From NCBI RefSeq assembly GCF_007989805.1, contig NZ_BJUB01000001.1, forward strand, positions 1-64,000: DNA of 64,000 nt. Reading direction: 5' to 3'. A program made the position numbers and the translations under genes. Shown in pieces: positions 53,070 through 61,600 of this stretch. The notes below the pieces were generated by a model. The model had not been told where the DNA came from, searched no databases, and worked only from the letters and a program-made list of their open reading frames with translations. This DNA is from Cellulomonas xylanilytica. GTDB lineage: Bacteria > Actinomycetota > Actinomycetes > Actinomycetales > Cellulomonadaceae. Within the stretch, counting starts at the first letter, position 1. The number at the start of each line of letters is the position of its first letter.

Positions 53070-54659
53070 ATGCTGAGGTCGGGCGGGCGCGCGGTGTCAC
53101 GCGTGAGCACGGACGTGGACAGGCACGTGGGCCGGTCGTACCGGGTCGCGGCCAGCACGGCCCTCGGCGTCGTGATCCTGGCGGTCCTCGGCGCGGTCAT
53201 GGGACCGCAGTGGGACCCGGTCCCGCTGGCCGACCCGCTGGTGGTGGAGACGTCCTCGACAGCGATCGGCTCCGCCGCACCGGTCGGGACGTACGAGGTC
53301 CGGACCTCCGTGGTGACGGTGCAGCTCGACGGCGCGACCGTCGACGCCCGGATCAGCGAGCCGGTCGGGCTCGACGAGCCCGCACGCGGCGTCGTGTTCG
53401 TGCACGGCGCGGGCACGGGGCGCTTCGACACGGCGTTCCTGGAGCAGGCGCACGCGCTCGCGGCGTCCGGGATCGTGGCGATGGTCCCCAACAAGCGGCT
53501 CGACACGTACACCACCCGGCACCGTGACTACGTGCTCATGGCGGCGGACTACGCCGCCTCCGTCGCGGTGCTCCAGGCGTACCCGGGCGTCGACCCCGAC
53601 CGGGTGGGCATCTACGCCGAGAGCGAGGGCGGCTGGATCGCGCCGGTCATGGCCGCGCAGGACCCGTCGATCGCGTTCGTCGTCCTGGTCTCCTCCCCGG
53701 TGGTGCCTCCGCGCGAGCAGGCCGCGTTCGCGGTGGACTCCTACCTGCGCAACACGGGCGTGCCGCACGGGGTCTTCCGGGCGATCCCGCGGGCCGTCGG
53801 CATGTCGTTGCCCGGCGGAGGCTTCGAGTACGCGGACTTCGACGTCACGCCGTACCAGCGGCAGATGGAGCAGCCGGTCCTCGTGGTCTACGGGACCGGT
53901 GACGCCTCGATGCCCACAATCCAGGGTGCCGAGCAGGTGCTGCGGGACACCGCCGTCGCGGGCAACGGCGACGTGACCGTCCGCTACTACGAGGGGGCCA
54001 ACCACGGCATCCGCGTGGGCGGCGAGGTGGACCCCGTGTTCCTGCGGGACCTGTCCGGCTGGGTGCGGGGACTGCCGGCCACGGGCGACTCGGCACCGCG
54101 CGTCGCGGGTGCCCAGCCTGTGCAGACGTACGTCGCGGCGCCGGTGCCGGAGCCGCGGTGGTTCGGTGACGGCGACGTCGTGCTCGCGCTCGCGATCGGC
54201 GCCGTGGCGCTGATCCTCCTGGGCCCGCTCGCGGTCCTGCTCGCGCGCGGCGTGGAGGAGGCCACGGACCGGGTGCGCCGCCAGCGGGGTGCGACGGTGA
54301 CCGTCCCCGGCCCGCGGTTCGCCCGCGGGGTGCTGCCGCGGCTCGTCGCCCTGGGCGTCGGAGCCATCCTCACGGTCGCCGGGCTCGTCTGGTACATCGT
54401 GGCCGTCGCGCGCCTGGCGCTCGACTACCAGCGCAACGACGTGGTCGTGCAGGGCGGCTGGGTCCTGGTGCGGATCCTCGGCATCGCGGTGGTCGTGGTC
54501 GGTGTGCTGCTGCTGCGCCGCTGCCGTCGGGTCCGCCTCGCCGGTGGCGTCCCCGCGCCGGGGATCGTGCGGACCGCGGTGCTGTGGTCGGGCGTCATAG
54601 GCTCCGTCCTGCTGCTCGTCATCCTCGCGTACTGGGGTGTCTTCCAGCTCGGGATCTGA
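53070..54659 (+). CDS. Membrane-anchored alpha/beta hydrolase with three C-terminal spans
   Basis: A 529-residue protein. One N-terminal span (about 28-45) places residues 50-360 outside. That part is an alpha/beta hydrolase: oxyanion FVHGAGTGRF near 112, the nucleophile elbow GIYAESEGGW (Ser about residue 192, Glu-Ser-Glu-Gly-Gly rather than plain GxSxG), Asp in YGTGDASMP and His in EGANHGIR. Residues 365-529 hold four hydrophobic segments. The mix of an extracytoplasmic hydrolase and a C-terminal membrane block is unusual. ATG 53070 is two bases after the era stop. Substrate unknown, perhaps a lipid or a D-Ala ester. Confidence 0.8.
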   Translation: MLRSGGRAVSRVSTDVDRHVGRSYRVAASTALGVVILAVLGAVMGPQWDPVPLADPLVVETSSTAIGSAAPVGTYEVRTSVVTVQLDGATVDARISEPVGLDEPARGVVFVHGAGTGRFDTAFLEQAHALAASGIVAMVPNKRLDTYTTRHRDYVLMAADYAASVAVLQAYPGVDPDRVGIYAESEGGWIAPVMAAQDPSIAFVVLVSSPVVPPREQAAFAVDSYLRNTGVPHGVFRAIPRAVGMSLPGGGFEYADFDVTPYQRQMEQPVLVVYGTGDASMPTIQGAEQVLRDTAVAGNGDVTVRYYEGANHGIRVGGEVDPVFLRDLSGWVRGLPATGDSAPRVAGAQPVQTYVAAPVPEPRWFGDGDVVLALAIGAVALILLGPLAVLLARGVEEATDRVRRQRGATVTVPGPRFARGVLPRLVALGVGAILTVAGLVWYIVAVARLALDYQRNDVVVQGGWVLVRILGIAVVVVGVLLLRRCRRVRLAGGVPAPGIVRTAVLWSGVIGSVLLLVILAYWGVFQLGI

Positions 54660-54774
54660 CGACGGACGGCCCCACCAGCGGGTCGCGTTGTGTACGAAGC
54701 GCTCACGTACGGCACGATGTGCGCCGATGATCTGAACGGGTCTGTCAGGACCGTTCCCAGGACAAGGGGGTCGC
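54660..54774 (+). promoter_or_regulatory. Region upstream of the PP2C signalling operon
   Basis: A 115-base gap before the operon. It has GTACG...CGTAC symmetry near 54692-54710 and a ribosome-binding site AAGGGGG just before the GTG. A clear -35/-10 pair is not seen. Confidence 0.35.
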
Positions 54775-55680
54775 GTGCGCACGTCGTGGGGTTCGGCCAC
54801 CGACCGTGGCCTCGTCCGCGAGGTCAACGAGGACGCCCTCCTGGCCTACCCACCCGTCTTCCTGGTGGCGGACGGCATGGGTGGGCATGACGCGGGTGAC
54901 CTCGCGAGCCGCATCGCCGTCGAGGAGTTCGCGCAGCTCGCCGGGCAGGCCGCGGCCACGGCCGACGACGTGCACGCCTGCTTCGACCGGACCGCCGCGC
55001 GCATCCGCACCGAGTTCACCGGGGGGCGCCAGGGCGGCACGACCGTCGCCGGGGTCGCGGTCACCGAGCACGACGGCGGCTCCTACTGGCTCGTCTTCAA
55101 CGTGGGCGACTCGCGCGTGTACCTGTGGTCCGGCGACGCCCTGGAGCAGGTGAGCGTGGACCACTCGGTGGTCCAGGAGCTGCTGGACCTGGGGGAGATC
55201 GACCTGACCGAGGCAGCAACGCACCCGGAGCGGCACGTGCTGACGCGCGCCCTCGGCACCGGCGACCCGCCGGAGCCCGAGTACTGGCTGCTGCCCGCGG
55301 GCCTCACCGACCGGCTGCTCATCTGCACGGACGGGCTCACCCGCGAGGTCGGCGACGAGGACCTGGCCCGCGTCCTGGCGGAGACCGCCGACCCGCAGGA
55401 CGCCGCCGCGCACCTGGTCCGGCTCGCGCTCGAGCACGGTGCCCGGGACAACGTGAGCGCGGTCGTCGTCGACGTCGCCACCGCCGCCGGTGCGCACGAC
55501 GACGTGCACATCACCGTGCCCCGCACGGGGGCGGAGCTGGGCCCCTACGTGTGGGACGAGATGCTCAACGGCGTCACGGTCCCCCGCCGTGCGCGGACGG
55601 CCACCAAGCCGATCCCGCGCGTGCCCCCCGGACCCAGCACGCCGGACCCGAACCCATCGAACGAGGAGCTCCCGTCATGA
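54775..55680 (+). CDS. PP2C-type Ser/Thr protein phosphatase
   Basis: A 301-residue metal-dependent phosphatase. VNEDAL (17-22), DGMGGH (33-38), GDSRVYL, CTDGLT and DNVSAVVV give the complete set of PP2C metal-binding motifs. A Pro-rich tail of about 35 residues follows the fold. It should reverse the action of the kinase encoded two genes downstream. It has no membrane segment, unlike PstP. GTG 54775 has AAGGGGG four bases upstream. Its stop overlaps the FHA gene ATG (ATGA). Confidence 0.93.
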   Translation: MRTSWGSATDRGLVREVNEDALLAYPPVFLVADGMGGHDAGDLASRIAVEEFAQLAGQAAATADDVHACFDRTAARIRTEFTGGRQGGTTVAGVAVTEHDGGSYWLVFNVGDSRVYLWSGDALEQVSVDHSVVQELLDLGEIDLTEAATHPERHVLTRALGTGDPPEPEYWLLPAGLTDRLLICTDGLTREVGDEDLARVLAETADPQDAAAHLVRLALEHGARDNVSAVVVDVATAAGAHDDVHITVPRTGAELGPYVWDEMLNGVTVPRRARTATKPIPRVPPGPSTPDPNPSNEELPS

Positions 55681-57074
55681 GCGTGCCCGAGTACTCCACC
55701 GGCGAGTGGACGGCCGTGGTGCGCCCCGGGTTCGTCGCGCTGCTCGGCGCGGGGGCCGCCGAGTCCACCGTCCGTGCGCTCTGGCAGGACAGCGGCGAGG
55801 GCGTGTTCGCGGCGCTCGCCCTGCTCGCGCGGGACGGCTTCGGCGGTCTGCCGCCCTTCGCCGTCGTCGCCGTCGACGGGCGCCGGGTCCACGCCGCCCT
55901 GCGTGGTGACGTCGAGGTCGTCGTCGAGGTGGACGGACGGCAGGACGTGTGGCGCTCGGGCGAGGTCAGCACCTGGACGGAGCGGGTCCTCGAGGGCGTC
56001 GCCGACGTCGTCGTGCAGGCGGACGGTGCGCCGGCCGGGGGAGCGAGCCTCCCGCTCGCCGACGGGGTCGCCGCCGCGTCTCGCGTCCGGCTCGCGCTGA
56101 CCGCGCGCGACGTCTCCGAGGTGCCACCGACGACCGCTCCCGCGACCGACCCGGTCGGCGTGCAGCCCGTCGCGGCCGCGCAGGTGCCGTCCGTCGTCGA
56201 CGAGCCCGCCGCGCAGGAGCCGGTGCCTGCCGTCGAGGAGGCCCCGGTCGAGGACGAGCCCGCCGTGCAGGAGCCCGTCGTGCCCGCCCTCGAGGAGGAG
56301 GCGCCCGCCGAGGCCGAGCCCGAGCCCGCGTCCTCGACGATCGTCGACGCCGTCCCGTGGGAGACGTCCGCACCGGACCTCGTGCCCGGGCCGGCCGCCG
56401 GGGTCGTCGACGTCGTCACCTGGGACGAGCCGACCGAGGTCGAGCTGGTCCCGCTCGCCGAGGCCGACCCCGAGGACGAGGCGGACGACGCCGGTGCGGC
56501 TCCGGACGAGTCGGGCGTGGTCGCGGCGGCCGAGTCGATCCTCACCTCGCAGCTGCGCCCGCGCGGACGCGGCGACGCACCGGTCACCCCGCTGCCCGTC
56601 GGTGGTGCCTCGCTGGACGACCACGACGGTCTGACGATCCTGTCCACGGACCTCGCCGAGATCCGCGAGCAGCTCCCGTCGTGGGCGTCGGACGACCTGC
56701 CCGGGCCGTTCCGCACCCCGCCCGTGGCCAGCACGCCCGCGCGCCTCGTGCTGTCGACGGGTCTCGTCGTCCCGCTCGACCGTGCCGTGCTGCTGGGCCG
56801 CGCTCCCCAGGTCGCCCGGGTCACCAACCGCGAGCTCCCGCGGCTGATCACCGTGCCGAGCCCGCAGCAGGACATCTCGCGCACGCACGCCGAGGTCCGG
56901 GTCGACGGCGAGCACGTCGTCGTCACCGACCTCGACTCGACGAACGGCATCCACGTGGCCCGCCCCGGGGAGGGCGCGCGACGGCTGCACCCGGGGGAGC
57001 CCAGCGTCGTCGGCGTCGACGAGGTCGTCGACCTCGGCGACGGTGTGACCTTCTCGGTGGAGCGGGGTTCGTGA
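55677..57074 (+). CDS. FHA-domain phosphopeptide-binding protein
   Basis: A 465-residue signalling adaptor. Residues 1-140 form an unrecognised N-terminal domain (WTAVVRPGFVALLGAGAAESTVRALW). A long acidic, Pro/Glu-rich linker spans about 145-290, rich in EEAP and PAVQEP units. The C-terminal 95 residues are an FHA domain: VLLGRAPQ gives the Gly-Arg, ISRTHAEV the Ser-x-x-His that binds phosphothreonine, and DLDSTNGIHV the closing Asn-Gly. It probably recognises a phosphorylated partner of the next gene's kinase. The ATG overlaps the PP2C stop and its TGA overlaps the kinase GTG. Confidence 0.9.
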   Translation: MSVPEYSTGEWTAVVRPGFVALLGAGAAESTVRALWQDSGEGVFAALALLARDGFGGLPPFAVVAVDGRRVHAALRGDVEVVVEVDGRQDVWRSGEVSTWTERVLEGVADVVVQADGAPAGGASLPLADGVAAASRVRLALTARDVSEVPPTTAPATDPVGVQPVAAAQVPSVVDEPAAQEPVPAVEEAPVEDEPAVQEPVVPALEEEAPAEAEPEPASSTIVDAVPWETSAPDLVPGPAAGVVDVVTWDEPTEVELVPLAEADPEDEADDAGAAPDESGVVAAAESILTSQLRPRGRGDAPVTPLPVGGASLDDHDGLTILSTDLAEIREQLPSWASDDLPGPFRTPPVASTPARLVLSTGLVVPLDRAVLLGRAPQVARVTNRELPRLITVPSPQQDISRTHAEVRVDGEHVVVTDLDSTNGIHVARPGEGARRLHPGEPSVVGVDEVVDLGDGVTFSVERGS

Positions 57075-58639
57075 CCGCACGCCGCGAAGCGTCGACGCCG
57101 CCGCGCCTGCCGGGCTACGAGTACCTCCGGGTCCTCGGCCTCGGGGGCTTCGCGGACGTCTTCCTGTACCAGCAGGAGCTTCCGCGGCGTGAGGTGGCGG
57201 TGAAGGTGCTGCTGGCGGGCAGCCTCGACGACGGCGTGCGCCGACGGTTCCAGCAAGAGGCCAACCTCATGGCCCAGCTGTCGCACCACCCGTCGATCGT
57301 CACGATCTACCACGCGGCGATCGCCGCCGACGGTCGCCCGTTCCTGGTCATGGAGTACTGCTCCCGGCCCGGGCTGGCGGAGCGGTACCGGCAGGAGCGC
57401 ATCTCCGTCGCGGAGGCGCTGCGCATCGGCATCCGGCTGGCGTCCGCGGTCGAGACCGCGCACCGTGCCGGCATCCTGCACCGGGACATCAAGCCCGCGA
57501 ACGTCCTCACCACCGACTTCGGGTGGCCCGCGCTGACCGACTTCGGCATCGCCGCGACGACGGGCCACGGGGCCGGCGCCACGGTCGGCATGTCGATCCC
57601 GTGGTCGCCGCCCGAGCTGCTGGGCGAGCACCCCACGGGCGACGAGCGGTCGGACGTCTACTCGCTGGCCGCCACGATCTACTCCCTGCTCGCCGGGCGG
57701 ACCCCGTTCGAGGTCCCCGGTGGCCAGAACACCGCCCAGCAGCTGGTCGGGCGCATCGAACGGGCGCCCCTGCCGCCGACGGGCCGCAACGACGTGCCGC
57801 CGAGCCTGCAGGAGCTCCTCGAGCGCGCGATGGCCAAGCACCCGACCCGCCGCTTCGCGTCCGCGGCGGCGGTCGCGCGTGCGCTCCAGCAGGTCGAGGC
57901 CGACCTGCGGCTGCCGATCACGCCGCTCGACCTCATGGACGCCCCCGGTGCCGAGCCGGACGTCGGTGCGCCGGTCAGACCGTCCGCGGACGAGGGACGC
58001 GAGGACGCGACCCGGCTGCGCTCGATCGTCACCGTCGCCCCGTCGGCGCCCGTCCAGGAGCCGGTGTCTCCGCCGCCTCCCGGCGCCGACGAGCCGACCC
58101 GCCTGCGGGGCGTCACCTACGTCGCTCCCGAGCCGACCAGCGCACGGCCCGGGCCGGTGTTCGTCACGCCGGCCGAGACGGCGGAGCCCGAGCCGGACGA
58201 GACGCTCCAGCGCGGCAGGTCGCGCGCCGTGGCGGGCATCGTGTCCGGCGTCGTGGTGCTCGCCGCGGTGGTCGCGATCGGAGCGGCGGCCCTGCGCGGG
58301 GACGACCCGACCAGCGACGGACCGACGTCGGAGTTCACGCAGGACGCCCCGCCCACGCGTATCGCCGACGCCGTCCCCTCCCCGTCGGGGCTGCAGGGCG
58401 TCCGTCAGGGCGACGGTTCCGTGCTGTTCACGTGGGACAACCCGGAGCCGCAGGAGGGTGACCGCTACGTGTGGGGCGTCCTGCAGCCGACCGGCGAACC
58501 CGAGCTCGCCCTGATCGACGCGCTGAAGGTGACCGTCCCCGCCGACCAGGCGACGACCGCCCAGGTCTGCATCCAGGTCGCCATCGTGCGCGCGGACCGC
58601 CGGGTGTCGGCCGAGCCGGCGCAGGGGTGCACGTCATGA
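57071..58639 (+). CDS. Transmembrane Ser/Thr protein kinase
   Basis: A 522-residue Hanks-type kinase. The Gly loop GLGGFADV is at 23-30, the catalytic Lys45 in VAVKVLL, HRDIKPANV near 137-145, DFG near 157-159, and the activation segment TTGHGAGATVGMSIPWSPPELLGE in between. The C-terminal part has a Pro-rich juxtamembrane region (330-380), a membrane span (about 388-410) and a 110-residue extracellular domain starting from DDPTSDGPTSEFTQD. That domain is short and not a PASTA array, so it could sense through the giant surface protein encoded next. The GTG overlaps the FHA stop. Its stop overlaps the next ATG. Confidence 0.92.
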   Translation: MTARREASTPPRLPGYEYLRVLGLGGFADVFLYQQELPRREVAVKVLLAGSLDDGVRRRFQQEANLMAQLSHHPSIVTIYHAAIAADGRPFLVMEYCSRPGLAERYRQERISVAEALRIGIRLASAVETAHRAGILHRDIKPANVLTTDFGWPALTDFGIAATTGHGAGATVGMSIPWSPPELLGEHPTGDERSDVYSLAATIYSLLAGRTPFEVPGGQNTAQQLVGRIERAPLPPTGRNDVPPSLQELLERAMAKHPTRRFASAAAVARALQQVEADLRLPITPLDLMDAPGAEPDVGAPVRPSADEGREDATRLRSIVTVAPSAPVQEPVSPPPPGADEPTRLRGVTYVAPEPTSARPGPVFVTPAETAEPEPDETLQRGRSRAVAGIVSGVVVLAAVVAIGAAALRGDDPTSDGPTSEFTQDAPPTRIADAVPSPSGLQGVRQGDGSVLFTWDNPEPQEGDRYVWGVLQPTGEPELALIDALKVTVPADQATTAQVCIQVAIVRADRRVSAEPAQGCTS

Positions 58640-61600
58640 GGTGGCGTGCGGTCCGCTCGCGGGCGACCACGGCGGCGGCCGTCGTGACGGTCCCGGTGCT
58701 GGTGCTCGTGCTGGCACTGTTCGACCAGGGGTTCCCCCTCGCCCGTCTCGACCTCAACGACGGCGGCGTGTGGCTGACCGCCACGAGCAAGCTCCAGCTC
58801 GGCCGGTACAACGCGCAGGTCGAGGAGCTCAACGGCGGGCTGTCGGCGGCGGGCAGCACGTTCGACGTGCTCCAGGACGAGGGCGACGTGCTGCTGGTCG
58901 AGCCGGGCTCGATCGCGGTGGTCGACCCCGCGTCGGTCACGCTCGCCACCCAGGTCGCCGTGCCGGGCGCGAAGGTGTCCATGGCTGCCGGCGTCGTGGC
59001 GGTCGTCGACCCGGACGGGAACGTGTGGGTCCGGTCGATCGCCGACCTCGACACGCTGCGGATCGCGACGGACGCCCCCGACGTCGAGCTGGGCGAGGGC
59101 GGTGCCGCGGTGGTCGCGCGCAGCGGCGCCGTGCTGGCCGTGGCCGCGGAGGACGGGGCGGTCACGCGGGTCGACCTCGTGGACGGGACCGCCCGCAGCA
59201 CCCCGGTGGGAACGGTCGGCGCCGGCCCCGTCGACCAGGTGACCGCCGTCGGCGACGTCGCGGTCGTGCTGTCGGACGGCACCGTCCGGACGCCGGACGG
59301 CGAGGTCGAGGTCGACGGCGACGGCCTGGTCCTGCAGCAGCCCGGACCGGAGGCGTCGCGGGTGCTCGTGGCCAGCCGCACCGCGCTGCTGGAGGTCCCG
59401 CTCGACGGTGGCTCCCCGGTGGAGCACCCGACCGCGGGGTCCGGCGTGCCCGCCGAACCCGTGCAGGTCGGCCGGTGCGCCCACGGAGCCTGGGCGTCGG
59501 CCGTCGGCTCGTACCTGCAGCTGTGCGACGGCGACGACGCCGAGGTCAGCAACCTCGAGGAGATGTCGAGCGCGGACGTGCTGAAGTTCCGGGTGAACCG
59601 ACAGGTGGTCGTCCTCAACGACACGCTGCGCGGCCGTCTGTGGATGCCCCTGCAGGACACCGACCTGCGCGTGCCGAACTGGACCCAGATCGAGCCCGAG
59701 GAGGAGCCCGACGAGGCCGAGGAGGAGACCGAGGCGTCGGACACCACCCAGGACCTCGTCACCGAGTGCTCCGCCGAGTCGGCGCCACCGACCGCGGCCG
59801 ACGACGAGTTCGGTGTGCGGCCGGGCCGGACCACGATCCTGCCGGTGATCGACAACGACTCGTCCTCGGACTGCGGGATCCTCGCGATCTCGGTGTTCGA
59901 CCCCTTGCCCGCCGAGTTCGGGACCGTCGAGGCGATCTACGGGGGCCGTTCGCTGCAGGTCGCCGTCGCCGAGGGTGCCACCGGCACGGCCGAGCTGACG
60001 TACACGATCACCGACGGGCGCGGCACCAACGCCCCGTCCACGGCGCGCGTCGTGCTGACCGCCCGGGACGGCTCGCTCGACTCCCCGCCGGTCCAGCTGC
60101 GGACCGGGGCGCTGCAGGTGGAGCAGGGCGGGCAGGCCGACCACCAGGCCCTCGCGGACTTCCAGGACCCCGACGGCGACGACCTGGTGCTCGTCGGCGC
60201 CACCGCGGACCCCGCCTCCGGGTCGGTGCGGTTCCGCCAGGACGGTTCTGTGACGTTCCGCGCGGACGGCGCCCAGCTGGGCCGCACGAGCGTGACCCTC
60301 CTCGTGTCGGACGGCACCTCCACGACGGAGGGGCGGCTCGACGTCGACGTGCGCCCCACCGGCTCGCTGCCACCGCAGATCGACCCGGTGCACGCCGTGA
60401 CGTACGTCGACCAGCCCGTGACGCTCCACCCGCTGGACCTGGTGCGCAGCTCGTCGGCCGAGCCGCCCCGGCTCGCGGGTGTCGACGAGGTCGTCGGCGC
60501 CACCATCACGACCGACCTGCAGGGCGGCACCTTCACGTTCAGCGCGGCCCGTGCCGGCAGCTACTACGTGCCGTTCCTCGTCTCGGCCCCGCCGCAGCAG
60601 GCGACCGGTCTGGCGCGGATCGACGTGCGGGTCTGGCCCGAGACCGACCAGCCGCCGATCGCGGTCCGCGACCAGGCGTTCCTGCCGGCCGACGGCGAGG
60701 TGACGGTGGACCCCCTCGCCAACGACACCGACCCGGCGGGCAAGGTGCTGGTGCTGCAGTCCGTCGACGCGCCGGACGGGCTGCGGGTCGCCATCCTCGA
60801 GCACCACCTGGTGCAGATCTCGTCCGAGCGCACGCTCACCGCTCCCGTGGCGCTGCGGTACACCGTCTCGAACGGGCAGGACAGCACGGTCGGCGAGATC
60901 ATCGTGCACCCGGTGCCGCCGTCGGCCACGTCGCAACCTCCCGTGGTGCCCAACGTCGAGGTGGACGTCCGGACCGGCGGGGTCGTGACGATCCCGGTGC
61001 TCGACGACGCGTACGACCCGGACGGCGACCGGCTCACCCTGCGGACCGAGCTCGTCGAGCCCCTCGGCACGGGGGAGGGTCTGCTCTTCGTCTCGGGCGA
61101 CGTGCTGCGCTACCAGGCGCCCGACGAGCCCCTCACGGCGCGGGCCACCTTCGAGGTCGAGGACGCCACCGGCAACCTGACCGCCGCGACGGTGACCGTC
61201 CGCGTGCACGCGTCGGACGCGAGCACCAAGGCTCCGCCTCGGCCGAAGGACCTGGTCGCGCGCGTGTTCCAGGGCGACACCGTGCGCATCTACGTCCCGC
61301 TCGTCGGGATCGACCCGGACGGCGACGGCGTGACGCTGCTCGGCATCGCGTCGTCCGCGCTGCGCGGTCGGGTCGTCGCGACGGGTGCCGACTGGCTGGA
61401 GTACCAGGCGTTCCCCGACGAGGTCGGCACGGACGAGTTCACCTACGCCGTCGAGGACTGGGTCGGGCAGCGTGCGGTGGCCACGGTCCGCGTCGGCATC
61501 AGCCCGCGGCCCACCGACTCGGCGACCGTCGTGGCACGCGACGACGAGGTCACCGTGAAGCCCGGCCAGCGGGTCGAGGTCCGGGTGCTGGCGAACGACG

